Positions 1 through 12,636 of a stretch of DNA of 64,000 nt are shown here, piece by piece; the stretch's first letter is position 1, and each line of letters starts with the position of its first letter. Source of the stretch: Auanema rhodensis (Eukaryota; Nematoda; Chromadorea; Rhabditida; Rhabditidae); the NCBI GenBank assembly GCA_964057225.1, contig OZ059897.1, positions 1,922,001 through 1,986,000 of the forward strand. Reading direction: 5' to 3'. A program made the translations under genes and the position numbers. Under the pieces are notes generated by a model. It was not told the DNA's origin. It saw only the letters and a list, made by a program, of their open reading frames with translations, and did not search any database.

Positions 1-873
1 TCAAATCTGATAACACAGATCGACGCAGCTTAAAAATCCGCATCGAATGCACTATACTACATTGAGAAACGCTCTATACAAAAATTAGTTATGATCGTTT
101 GAAAAATAATGCATTAGTGTATGCTGAGTTCCCATGTACACTCAACATTGCTTCCAAAAACATTTTGACAAAAATTTTCCCGAAAAATTTCTAAATAATT
201 TCACAAAAAGTAGATGTTTTTAGATTCCTTTTTTCAAGACGAATACGATGGACAATGTTTTTCGACGAAAAATTCATTTCTTCAGGGTGAAAATCGAGGA
301 TATAAGTGTGAACCTATATCAGTTGATTACTCGGTGCATTTTTAAGCTAGCGCAAATCTGATAACACAGATCGACGCAGCTTAAAAATCCGCATCGAATG
401 CACTATACTACATTGAGAAACGCTCTATACAAAAATTAGTTATGATCGTTTGAAAAATAATGCATTAGTGTATGTTGAGTTCCCATGTACACTCAACATT
501 GCTTCCAAAAACATTTTGACAAAAATTTTCCCGAAAAATTTCTAAATAATTTCACAAAAAGTAGATGTTTTTAGATTCCTTTTTTCAAGACGAATACGAT
601 GGACAATGTTTTTTAACGAAAAAATCATTTCTTCAGGGTGAAAATCGAGGATATAAGTGTGAAAATATATCAGTTGATATCTCGGTGCATTTTTAAGCTA
701 ACTCAAATCTGATAACACAGATCGACGCAGCTTAAAAATCCGCATCGAATGCACTATACTACATTGAGAAACGCTCTATACAAAAATTAGTTATGATCGT
801 TTGAAAAATAATGCATTAGTGTATGCTGAGTTCCCATGTACACTCAACATTGCTTCCAAAAACATTTTGACAA

Positions 874-892
874 AAATTTTCCCGAAAAATTT
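874..892. repeat. 7 bp AT-rich dyad around cccga
   Basis: AAATTTT and AAAATTT are perfect inverted repeats around the 5-base centre cccga. The element recurs in almost all copies. Exceptions include copies with aaaaagtttcccg (5617-6318, 18955-19305) and those with a changed centre (ttcacg, ttaccg). It may be no more than a by-product of the AT-rich composition. Confidence 0.5.
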
Positions 893-1017
893 CTAAATAA
901 TTTCACAAAAAGTAGATGTTTTTAGATTCCTTTTTTCAAGACGAATACGATGGACAATGTTTTTCAACAAAAAAATCATTTCTTCAGGGTGAAAATCGAG
1001 GATATAAGTGTGAACAT

Positions 1018-1031
1018 ATATCAGTTGATAT
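1018..1031. repeat. 6 bp dyad around the EcoRV site
   Basis: ATATCA and TGATAT are perfect inverted repeats around a 2-base centre, present in each copy that has gatatctcgg. The gattactcgg variant breaks the right arm, and the gaacctata variant leaves the left arm intact, so subfamilies differ in whether this dyad survives. Confidence 0.6.
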
Positions 1032-1404
1032 CTCGGTGCATTTTTAAGCTAACTCAAATCTGATAACACAGATCGACGCAGCTTAAAAATCCGCATCGAA
1101 TGCACTATACTACATTGAGAAACGCTCTATACAAAAATTAGTTATGATCGTTTGAAAAATAATGCATTAGTGTATGCTGAGTTCCCATGTACACTCAACA
1201 TTGCTACCAAAAACATTTTGACAAAAATTTTCCCGAAAAATTTCTAAATAATTTCACAAAAAGTAGATGTTTTTAGATTCCTTTTTTCAAGACGAATACG
1301 ATGGACAATGTTTTTCAACAAAAAAATCATTTCTTCAGGGTGAAAATCGAGGATATAAGTGTGAACATATATCAGTTGATATCTCGGTGCATTTTTAAGT
1401 TAAC

Positions 1405-2106
1405 TCAAATCTGATAACACAGATCAACGCAGCTTAAAAATCCGCCTCGAATGCACTATACTACATTGAGAAACGCTTTATACAAAAATTAGTTATGATC
1501 GTATGAAAAATAATGCATTAGTGTATGTTGAGTTCCCATGTACACTCAACATTGCTTCCAAAAACATTTTGACAAAAATTTTCCCGAAAAATTTCTGAAT
1601 AATTTCACAAAAAGTAGATGTTTTTAGATTCTTTTTTTCAAGACGAATACGATGGACAATGTTTTTCAACGAAAAAATCATTTCTTCAGGGTGAAAATCG
1701 AGGATATAAGTGTGAACATATATCAGTTGATATCTCGGTGCATTTTTAAGTTAACTCAAATCTGATAACACAGATCAACGCAGCTTAAAAATCCGCCTCG
1801 AATGCACTATACTACATTGAGAAACGCTTTATACAAAAATTAGTTATGATCGTATGAAAAATAATGCATTAGTGTATGTTGAGTTCCCATGTACACTCAA
1901 CATTGCTTCCAAAAACATTTTGACAAAAATTTTCCCGAAAAATTTCTGAATAATTTCACAAAAAGTAGATGTTTTTAGATTCTTTTTTTCAAGACGAATA
2001 CGATGGACAATGTTTTTCAACGAAAAAATCATTTCTTCAGGGTGAAAATCGAGGATATAAGTGTGAACATATATCAGTTGATATCTCGGTGCATTTTTAA
2101 GCTAAC
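1405..2106 (+). repeat. Tandem pair of near-identical monomers
   Basis: Two adjacent copies share a whole set of less common variants: cagatcaacgc, ccgcctcg, gctttatac, atcgtatga, tgttgag, ttctgaat and gattcttttttt. They differ in only a base or so (gttaac versus gctaac at the end). This points to recent unequal exchange or slippage by one unit. The same type recurs singly or in pairs at 6670, 9478, 17902 and 19657. Confidence 0.75.
1525..1552. repeat. 9 bp dyad in monomer (hairpin-capable)
   Basis: ATGTTGAGT at 1525-1533 and ACTCAACAT at 1544-1552 are perfect reverse complements separated by 10 bases. The same place recurs in nearly every copy. In copies carrying atgctgagt the stem has one mismatch. 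A second overlapping pair, agtgta (1520-1525) and tacact (1541-1546), competes for part of the same bases, so only one of the two stems can form at a time. Short dyads are common in satellites and are sometimes proposed as protein-binding or cruciform sites; no function is shown here. Confidence 0.7.
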
Positions 2107-2457
2107 TCAAATCTGATAACACAGATCGACGCAGCTTAAAAATCCGCATCGAATGCACTATACTACATTGAGAAACGCTCTATACAAAAATTAGTTATGA
2201 TCGTTTGAAAAATAATGCATTAGTGTATGCTGAGTTCCCATGTACACTCAACATTGCTTCCAAAAACATTTTGACAAAAATTTTCCCGAAAAATTTCTAA
2301 ATAATTTCACAAAAAGTAGATGTTTTTAGATTCCTTTTTTCAAGACGAATACGATGGACAATGTTTTTCAACAAAAAAATCATTTCTTCAGGGTGAAAAT
2401 CGAGGATATAAGTGTGAACATATATCAGTTGATATCTCGGTGCATTTTTAAGCTAAC

Positions 2458-5400
2458 TCAAATCTGATAACACAGATCGACGCAGCTTAAAAATCCGCAT
2501 CGAATGCACTATACTACATTGAGAAACGCTCTATACAAAAATTAGTTATGATCGTTTGAAAAATAATGCATTAGTGTATGCTGAGTTCCCATGTACACTC
2601 AACATTGCTTCCAAAAACATTGTGACAAAAATTTTCCCGAAAAATTTCTAAATAATTTCACAAAAAGTAGATGTTTTTAGATTCCTTTTTTCAAGGCAAA
2701 GACGATGGACAATGTTATTCAACGAAAAAATTAATTCTTCAGGGTGAAAATCGAGGATATAAGTGTGAACCTATATCAGTTGATATCTCGGTGCATTTTC
2801 AAGCTAGCGCAAATCTGATAACACAGATCGACGCAGCTTAAAAATCCGCATCGAATGCACTATACTACATTGATAAACGCTTAATACAAAAATTAGTTAT
2901 GATCGTTTGAAAAATAATGCATTAGTGTATGTTGAGTTCCCATGTACACTCAACATTGCTTCCAAAAACATTTTGACAAAAATTTTCCCGAAAAATTTCT
3001 AAATAATTTCACAAAAAGTAGAAGTTTTTAGATTCCTTTTTTCAAGACGAATACGATGGACAATGTTTTTCAACGAAAAAATCATTTCTTCAGGGTGAAA
3101 ATCGAGGATATAAGTGTGAACATATATCAGTTGATATCTCGGTGCATTTTCAAGCTAACTCAAATCTGATAACACAGATCGACGCAGCTTACAAATCCGC
3201 ATCGAATGCACTATACTACATTGAGAAACGCTCTATACAAAAATTAGTTATGATCGTTTGAAAAATAATGCATTAGTGTATGCTGAGTTCCCATGTACAC
3301 TCAACATTGCTTCCAAAAACATTGTGACAAAAATTTTCCCGAAAAATTTCTAAATAATTTCACAAAAAGTAGGAGTTTTTAGATTTCTTTTTTCAAGGCA
3401 AAGACGATGGACAATGTTATTCAACGAAAAAATTAATTCTTCAGGGTGAAAATCGAGGATATAAGTGTGAACCTATATCAGTTGATTACTCGGTGCATTT
3501 TTAAGCTAGCGCAAATCTGATAACACAGATCGACGCAGCTTAAAAATCCGCATCGAATGCACTATACTACATTGAGAAACGCTCTATACAAAAATTAGTT
3601 ATGATCGTTTGAAAAATAATGCATTAGTGTATGCTGAGTTCCCATGTACACTCAACATTGCTTCCAAAAACATTGTGACAAAAATTTTCCCGAAAAATTT
3701 CTAAATAATTTCACAAAAAGTAGATGTTTTTAGATTCCTTTTTTCAAGGCAAAGACGATGGACAATGTTATTCAACGAAAAAATTAATTCTTCAGGGTGA
3801 AAATCGAGGATATAAGTGTGAACCTATATCAGTTGATATCTCGGTGCATTTTCAAGCTAGCGCAAATCTGATAACACAGATCGACGCAGCTTAAAAATCC
3901 GCATCGAATGCACTATACTACATTGATAAACGCTTAATACAAAAATTAGTTATGATCGTTTGAAAAATAATGCATTAGTGTATGTTGAGTTCCCATGTAC
4001 ACTCAACATTGCTTCCAAAAACATTTTGACAAAAATTTTCCCGAAAAATTTCTAAATAATTTCACAAAAAGTAGAAGTTTTTAGATTCCTTTTTTCAAGA
4101 CGAATACGATGGACAATGTTTTTCAACGAAAAAATCATTTCTTCAGGGTGAAAATCGAGGATATAAGTGTGAACATATATCAGTTGATATCTCGGTGCAT
4201 TTTCAAGCTAACTCAAATCTGATAACACAGATCGACGCAGCTTACAAATCCGCATCGAATGCACTATACTACATTGAGAAACGCTCTATACAAAAATTAG
4301 TTATGATCGTTTGAAAAATAATGCATTAGTGTATGCTGAGTTCCCATGTACACTCAACATTGCTTCCAAAAACATTGTGACAAAAATTTTCCCGAAAAAT
4401 TTCTAAATAATTTCACAAAAAGTAGGAGTTTTTAGATTTCTTTTTTCAAGGCAAAGACGATGGACAATGTTATTCAACGAAAAAATTAATTCTTCAGGGT
4501 GAAAATCGAGGATATAAGTGTGAACCTATATCAGTTGATTACTCGGTGCATTTTTAAGCTAGCGCAAATCTGATAACACAGATCGACGCAGCTTAAAAAT
4601 CCGCATCGAATGCACTATACTACATTGAGAAACGCTCTATACAAAAATTAGTTATGATCGTTTGAAAAATAATGCATTAGTGTATGCTGAGTTCCCATGT
4701 ACACTCAACATTGCTTCCAAAAACATTGTGACAAAAATTTTCCCGAAAAATTTCTAAATAATTTCACAAAAAGTAGATGTTTTTAGATTCCTTTTTTCAA
4801 GGCAAAGACGATGGACAATGTTATTCAACGAAAAAATTAATTCTTCAGGGTGAAAATCGAGGATATAAGTGTGAACCTATATCAGTTGATATCTCGGTGC
4901 ATTTTCAAGCTAGCGCAAATCTGATAACACAGATCGACGCAGCTTAAAAATCCGCATCGAATGCACTATACTACATTGATAAACGCTTAATACAAAAATT
5001 AGTTATGATCGTTTGAAAAATAATGCATTAGTGTATGTTGAGTTCCCATGTACACTCAACATTGCTTCCAAAAACATTTTGACAAAAATTTTCCCGAAAA
5101 ATTTCTAAATAATTTCACAAAAAGTAGAAGTTTTTAGATTCCTTTTTTCAAGACGAATACGATGGACAATGTTTTTCAACGAAAAAATCATTTCTTCAGG
5201 GTGAAAATCGAGGATATAAGTGTGAACATATATCAGTTGATATCTCGGTGCATTTTCAAGCTAACTCAAATCTGATAACACAGATCGACGCAGCTTACAA
5301 ATCCGCATCGAATGCACTATACTACATTGAGAAACGCTCTATACAAAAATTAGTTATGATCGTTTGAAAAATAATGCATTAGTGTATGCTGAGTTCCCAT

Positions 5401-5616
5401 GTACACTCAACATTGCTTCCAAAAACATTGTGACAAAAATTTTCCCGAAAAATTTCTAAATAATTTCACAAAAAGTAGGAGTTTTTAGATTTCTTTTTTC
5501 AAGGCAAAGACGATGGACAATGTTATTCAACGAAAAAATTAATTCTTCAGGGTGAAAATCGAGGATATAAGTGTGAACCTATATCAGTTGATTACTCGGT
5601 GCATTTTTAAGCTAGC
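2458..5616 (+). repeat. Trimeric higher-order repeat, three copies of 1053 bp
   Basis: Three successive units start at 2458, 3511 and 4564. In each, monomer 1 has cattgtgac, ggcaaagacg and cattttcaag; monomer 2 has gataaacgcttaatac and gtagaagttt; monomer 3 has cttacaaatcc, gtaggagttt and gattactcgg. The three units look nearly identical at every diagnostic position, whereas neighbouring monomers inside a unit differ at many. This is the cleanest higher-order repeat in the forward arm and implies recent 1053 bp amplification. Confidence 0.88.
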
Positions 5617-7722
5617 GCAAATCTGATAACACAGATCGACGCAGCTTAAAAATCCGCATCGAATGCACTATACTACATTGAGAAACGCTCTATACAAAAA
5701 TTAGTTATGATCGTTTGAAAAATAATGCATTAGTGTATGTTGAGTTCCCATGTACACTCAACATTGCTTCCAAAAACATTTTGACAAAAAGTTTCCCGAA
5801 AAATTTCTAAATAATTTCACAAAAAGTAGATGTTTTTAGATTTCTTTTTTCAAGGCAAAGACGATGGACAATGTTATTCAACGAAAAAATTAATTCTTCA
5901 GGGTGAAAATCGAGGATATAAGTGTGAACCTATATCAGTTGATTACTCGGTGCATTTTTAAGCTAGCGCAAATCTGATAACACAGATCGACGCAGCTTAA
6001 AAATCCGCATCGAATGCACTATACTACATTGAGAAACGCTCTATACAAAAATTAGTTATGATCGTTTGAAAAATAATGCATTAGTGTATGTTGAGTTCCC
6101 ATGTACACTCAACATTGCTTCCAAAAACATTTTGACAAAAAGTTTCCCGAAAAATTTCTAAATAATTTCACAAAAAGTAGATGTTTTTAGATTCCTTTTT
6201 TCAAGACGAATACGATGGACAATGTTTTTTAACGAAAAAATCATTTCTTCAGGGTGAAAATCGAGGATATAAGTGTGAACATATATCAGTTGATATCTCG
6301 GTGCATTTTTAAGCTAACTCAAATCTGATAACACAGATCGACGCAGCTTAAAAATCCGCATCGAATGCACTATACTACATTGAGAAACGCTCTATACAAA
6401 AATTAGTTATGATCGTTTGAAAAATAATGCATTAGTGTATGCTGAGTTCCCATGTACACTCAACATTGCTTCCAAAAACATTTTGACAAAAATTTTCCCG
6501 AAAAATTTCTAAATAATTTCACAAAAAGTAGATGTTTTTAGATTCCTTTTTTCAAGACGAATACGATGGACAATGTTTTTCAACAAAAAAATCATTTCTT
6601 CAGGGTGAAAATCGAGGATATAAGTGTGAACATATATCAGTTGATATCTCGGTGCATTTTTAAGTTAACTCAAATCTGATAACACAGATCAACGCAGCTT
6701 AAAAATCCGCCTCGAATGCACTATACTACATTGAGAAACGCTTTATACAAAAATTAGTTATGATCGTATGAAAAATAATGCATTAGTGTATGTTGAGTTC
6801 CCATGTACACTCAACATTGCTTCCAAAAACATTTTGACAAAAATTTTCCCGAAAAATTTCTGAATAATTTCACAAAAAGTAGATGTTTTTAGATTCTTTT
6901 TTTCAAGACGAATACGATGGACAATGTTTTTCAACGAAAAAATCATTTCTTCAGGGTGAAAATCGAGGATATAAGTGTGAACATATATCAGTTGATATCT
7001 CGGTGCATTTTTAAGCTAACTCAAATCTGATAACACAGATCGACGCAGCTTAAAAATCCGCATCGAATGCACTATACTACATTGAGAAACGCTCTATACA
7101 AAAATTAGTTATGATCGTTTGAAAAATAATGCATTAGTGTATGCTGAGTTCCCATGTACACTCAACATTGCTTCCAAAAACATTGTGACAAAAATTTTCC
7201 CGAAAAATTTCTAAATAATTTCACAAAAAGTAGATGTTTTTAGATTCCTTTTTTCAAGGCAAAGACGATGGACAATGTTATTCAACAAAAAAATTAATTC
7301 TTCAGGGTGAAAATCGAGGATATAAGTGTGAACCTATATCAGTTGATATCTCGGTGCATTTTCAAGCTAGCGCAAATCTGATAACACAGATCGACGCAGC
7401 TTAAAAATCCGCATCGAATGCACTATACTACATTGATAAACGCTTAATACAAAAATTAGTTATGATCGTTTGAAAAATAATGCATTAGTGTATGTTGAGT
7501 TCCCATGTACACTCAACATTGCTTCCAAAAACATTTTGACAAAAATTTTCCCGAAAAATTTCTAAATAATTTCACAAAAAGTAGAAGTTTTTAGATTCCT
7601 TTTTTCAAGACGAATACGATGGACAATGTTTTTCAACGAAAAAATCATTTCTTCAGGGTGAAAATCGAGGATATAAGTGTGAACATATATCAGTTGATAT
7701 CTCGGTGCATTTTCAAGCTAAC
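5617..7722 (+). repeat. Mixed monomers, copied again at 18955-20709
   Basis: Six monomers of different types. The first two share the odd aaaaagtttcccg variant. The order from 5968 is: aaaaagttt with gttttttaacg, a common-type copy, an atcgtatga/ttctgaat copy, a cattgtgac/ggcaaagacg copy and a gataaacgcttaatac copy. The same five-step order appears at 18955-20709, 37 monomers (12987 bp) downstream. Confidence 0.7.
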
Positions 7723-10700
7723 TCAAATCTGATAACACAGATCGACGCAGCTTACAAATCCGCATCGAATGCACTATACTACATTGAGAAACGCTCTATA
7801 CAAAAATTAGTTATGATCGTTTGAAAAATAATGCATTAGTGTATGCTGAGTTCCCATGTACACTCAACATTGCTTCCAAAAACATTTTGACAAAAATTTT
7901 CCCGAAAAATTTCTAAATAATTTCACAAAAAGTAGATGTTTTTAGATTCCTTTTTTCAAGACGAATACGATGGACAATGTTTTTCAACAAAAAAATCATT
8001 TCTTCAGTGTGAAAATCGAGGATATAAGTGTGAACATATATCAGTTGATATCTCGGTGCATTTTTAAGCTAACTCAAATCTGATAACACAGATCTACGCA
8101 GCTTAAAAATCCGCATCGAATGCACTATACTACATTGAGAAACGCTCTATACAAAAATTAGTTATGATCGTTTGAAAAATAATGCATTAGTGTATGCTGA
8201 GTTCCCATGTACACTCAACATTGCTTCCAAAAACATTTTGACAAAAATTTTCCCGAAAAATTTCTAAATAATTTTACAAAAAGTAGATGTTTTTAGATTC
8301 CTTTTTTCAAGACGAATACGATGGACAATGTTTTTCAACAAAAAAATCATTTCTTCAGGGTGAAAATCGAGGATATAAGTGTGAACATATATCAGTTGAT
8401 ATCTCGGTGCATTTTTAAGCTAACTCAAATCTGATAACACAGATCGACGCAGCTTAAAAATTCGCATCGAATGCACTATACTACATTGAGAAACGCTCTA
8501 TACAAAAATTAGTTATGATCGTTTGAAAAATAATGCATTAGTGTATGTTGAGTTCCCATGTACACTCAACATTGCTTCCAAAAACATTTTGACAAAAATT
8601 TTCCCGAAAAATTTCTGAATAATTTCACAAAAAGTAGATGTTTTTAGATTCTTTTTTTCAAGACGAATACGATGGACAATGTTTTTCAACGAAAAAATCA
8701 TTTCTTCAGGGTGAAAATCGAGGATATAAGTGTGAACATATATCAGTTGATATCTCGGTGCATTTTTAAGCTAACTCAAATCTGATAACACAGATCGACG
8801 CAGCTTAAAAATCCGCATCGAATGCACTATACTACATTGAGAAACGCTCTATACAAAAATTAGTTATGATCGTTTGAAAAATAATGCATTAGTGTATGCT
8901 GAGTTCCCATGTACACTCAACATTGCTTCCAAAAACATTGTGACAAAAATTTTCCCGAAAAATTTCTAAATAATTTCACAAAAAGTAGATGTTTTTAGAT
9001 TCCTTTTTTCAAGACGAATACGATGGACAATGTTTTTCAACGAAAAAATCATTTCTTCAGGGTGAAAATCGAGGATATAAGTGTGAACATATATCAGTTG
9101 ATATCTCGGTGCATTTTTAAGCTAACTCAAATCTGATAACACAGATCGACGCAGCTTAAAAATCCGCATCGAATGCACTATACTACATTGAGAAACGCTT
9201 TATACAAAAATTAGTTATGATCGTATGAAAAATAATGCATTAGTGTATGTTGAGTTCCCATGTACACTCAACATTGCTTCCAAAAACATTTTGACAAAAA
9301 TTTTCCCGAAAAATTTCTGAATAATTTCACAAAAAGTAGATGTTTTTAGATTCTTTTTTTCAAGACGAATACGATGGACAATGTTTTTCAACGAAAAAAT
9401 CATTTCTTCAGGGTGAAAATCGAGGATATAAGTGTGAACATATATCAGTTGATATCTCGGTGCATTTTTAAGTTAACTCAAATCTGATAACACAGATCAA
9501 CGCAGCTTAAAAATCCGCCTCGAATGCACTATACTACATTGAGAAACGCTTTATACAAAAATTAGTTATGATCGTATGAAAAATAATGCATTAGTGTATG
9601 TTGAGTTCCCATGTACACTCAACATTGCTTCCAAAAACATTTTGACAAAAATTTTCCCGAAAAATTTCTGAATAATTTCACAAAAAGTAGATGTTTTTAG
9701 ATTCTTTTTTTCAAGACGAATACGATGGACAATGTTTTTCAACGAAAAAATCATTTCTTCAGGGTGAAAATCGAGGATATAAGTGTGAACATATATCAGT
9801 TGATATCTCGGTGCATTTTTAAGCTAACTCAAATCTGATAACACAGATCGACGCAGCTTAAAAATCCGCATCGAATGCACTATACTACATTGAGAAACGC
9901 TCTATACAAAAATTAGTTATGATCGTTTGAAAAATAATGCATTAGTGTATGCTGAGTTCCCATGTACACTCAACATTGCTTCCAAAAACATTTTGACAAA
10001 AATTTTCCCAAAAAATTTCTAAATAATTTCACAAAAAGTAGATGTTTTTAGATTCCTTTTTTCAAGACGAATACGATGGACAATGTTTTTCAACAAAAAA
10101 ATCATTTCTTCAGTGTGAAAATCGAGGATATAAGTGTGAACATATATCAGTTGATATCTCGGTGCATTTTTAAGCTAACTCAAATCTGATAACACAGATC
10201 GACGCAGCTTAAAAATCCGCATCAAATGCACTATACTACATTGAGAAACGCTCTATACAAAAATTAGTTATGATCGTTTGAAAAATAATGCATTAGTGTA
10301 TGCTGAGTTCCCATGTACACTCAACATTGCTTCCAAAAACATTTTGACAAAAATTTTCCCGAAAAATTTCTAAATAATTTCACAAAAAGTAGATGTTTTT
10401 AGATTCCTTTTTTCAAGACGAATACGATGGACAATGTTTTTCAACAAAAAAATCATTTCTTCAGGGTGAAAATCGAGGATATAAGTGTGAACATATATCA
10501 GTTGATATCTCGGTGCATTTTTAAGCTAACTCAAATCTGATAACACAGATCGACGCAGCTTAAAAATTCGCATCGAATGCACTATACTACATTGAGAAAC
10601 GCCCTATACAAAAATTAGTTATGATCGTTTGAAAAATAATGCATTAGTGTATGTTGAGTTCCCATGTACACTCAACATTGCTTCCAAAAACATTTTGACA

Positions 10701-11583
10701 AAAATTTTCCCGAAAAATTTCTGAATAATTTCACAAAAAGTAGATGTTTTTAGATTCTTTTTTTCAAGACGAATACGATGGACAATGTTTTTCAACGAAA
10801 AAATCATTTCTTCAGGGTGAAAATCGAGGATATAAGTGTGAACATATATCAGTTGATATCTCGGTGCATTTTTAAGCTAACTCAAATCTGATAACACAGA
10901 TCGACGCAGCTTAAAAATCCGCATCGAATGCACTATACTACATTGAGAAACGCTCTATACAAAAATTAGTTATGATCGTTTGAAAAATAATGCATTAGTG
11001 TATGCTGAGTTCCCATGTACACTCAACATTGCTTCCAAAAACATTGTGACAAAAATTTTCCCGAAAAATTTCTAAATAATTTCACAAAAAGTAGATGTTT
11101 TTAGATTCCTTTTTTCAAGACGAATACGATGGACAATGTTTTTCAACAAAAAAATCATTTCTTCAGGGTGAAAATCGAGGATATAAGTGTGAACATATAT
11201 CAGTTGATATCTCGGTGCATTTTCAAGCTAACTCAAATCTGATAACACAGATCGACGCAGCTTACAAATCCGCATCGAATGCACTATACTACATTGAGAA
11301 ACGCTCTATACAAAAATTAGTTATGATCGTATGAAAAATAATGCATTAGTGTATGTTGAGTTCCCATGTACACTCAACATTGCTTCCAAAAACATTTTGA
11401 CAAAAATTTTCCCGAAAAATTTCTGAATAATTTCACAAAAAGTAGATGTTTTTAGATTCTTTTTTTCAAGACGAATACGATGGACAATGTTTTTCAACGA
11501 AAAAATCATTTCTTCAGGGTGAAAATCGAGGATATAAGTGTGAACATATATCAGTTGATATCTCGGTGCATTTTTAAGCTAAC
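7723..11583 (+). repeat. Two five-monomer blocks at 2106 bp spacing
   Basis: Blocks 7723-9477 and 9829-11583 share the order: copy with cttcagtgtg, common copy, copy with taaaaattcgc and ttctgaat, copy with cattgtgac, copy with atcgtatga and ttctgaat. The monomer between them (9478-9828) is of the ccgcctcg type. The spacing is six monomers, the same as in the block at 12637, so the hexamer period appears to run from about 7.7 to 17.9 kb with local edits. Confidence 0.65.
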
Positions 11584-12636
11584 TCAAATCTGATAACACA
11601 GATCGACGCAGCTTAAAAATCCGCATCGAATGCACTATACTACATTGAGAAACGCTCTATACAAAAATTAGTTATGATCGTTTGAAAAATAATGCATTAG
11701 TGTATGCTGAGTTCCCATGTACACTCAACATTGCTTCCAAAAACATTGTGACAAAAATTTTCCCGAAAAATTTCTAAATAATTTCACAAAAAGTAGATGT
11801 TTTTAGATTCCTTTTTTCAAGGCAAAGACGATGGACAATGTTATTCAACGAAAAAATTAATTCTTCAGGGTGAAAATCGAGGATATAAGTGTGAACCTAT
11901 ATCAGTTGATATCTCGGTGCATTTTCAAGCTAGCGCAAATCTGATAACACAGATCGACGCAGCTTAAAAATCCGCATCGAATGCACTATACTACATTGAT
12001 AAACGCTTAATACAAAAATTAGTTATGATCGTTTGAAAAATAATGCATTAGTGTATGTTGAGTTCCCATGTACACTCAACATTGCTTCCAAAAACATTTT
12101 GACAAAAATTTTCCCGAAAAATTTCTAAATAATTTCACAAAAAGTAGAAGTTTTTAGATTCCTTTTTTCAAGACGAATACGATGGACAATGTTTTTCAAC
12201 GAAAAAATCATTTCTTCAGGGTGAAAATCGAGGATATAAGTGTGAACATATATCAGTTGATATCTCGGTGCATTTTCAAGCTAACTCAAATCTGATAACA
12301 CAGATCGACGCAGCTTACAAATCCGCATCGAATGCACTATACTACATTGAGAAACGCTCTATACAAAAATTAGTTATGATCGTTTGAAAAATAATGCATT
12401 AGTGTATGCTGAGTTCCCATGTACACTCAACATTGCTTCCAAAAACATTTTGACAAAAATTTTCCCGAAAAATTTCTAAATAATTTCACAAAAAGTAGAT
12501 GTTTTTAGATTCCTTTTTTCAAGACGAATACGATGGACAATGTTTTTCAACAAAAAAATCATTTCTTCAGTGTGAAAATCGAGGATATAAGTGTGAACAT
12601 ATATCAGTTGATATCTCGGTGCATTTTTAAGCTAAC

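Larger units (their letters stand above)
703..1053 (+). repeat. Representative 351 bp monomer
   Basis: This copy is close to the commonest forward-arm form. A hand count gives 60 C and 51 G in 351 bp (31.6% GC) and 11 CpG dinucleotides, against about 8.7 expected from base composition, so CpG is not depleted. A-tracts of five or more bases sit at 782-786, 804-808, 858-862, 872-876, 885-889, 907-911 and 969-975; some spacings are near whole helical turns, which may give curvature (inference). An EcoRV site (gatatc) lies at 1027-1032; copies carrying gattactcgg lack it. I see no convincing internal half-repeat, so 351 bp is the basic unit and not an obvious dimer of a 175 bp unit. The length is about two nucleosome repeats. 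Confidence 0.9.

Noticed and set aside
703-1053. Naming the satellite as a known family such as the 360 bp Tribolium castaneum satellite
   Set aside because: Length and AT richness are of the same order, but I cannot confirm sequence identity without a database search, and the length and base composition do not match exactly.
703-1053. Monomer as an internal dimer of about 175 bp
   Set aside because: Comparing the halves by eye shows only scattered A-tract similarity (caaaaatt, cacaaaaag), no consistent alignment.
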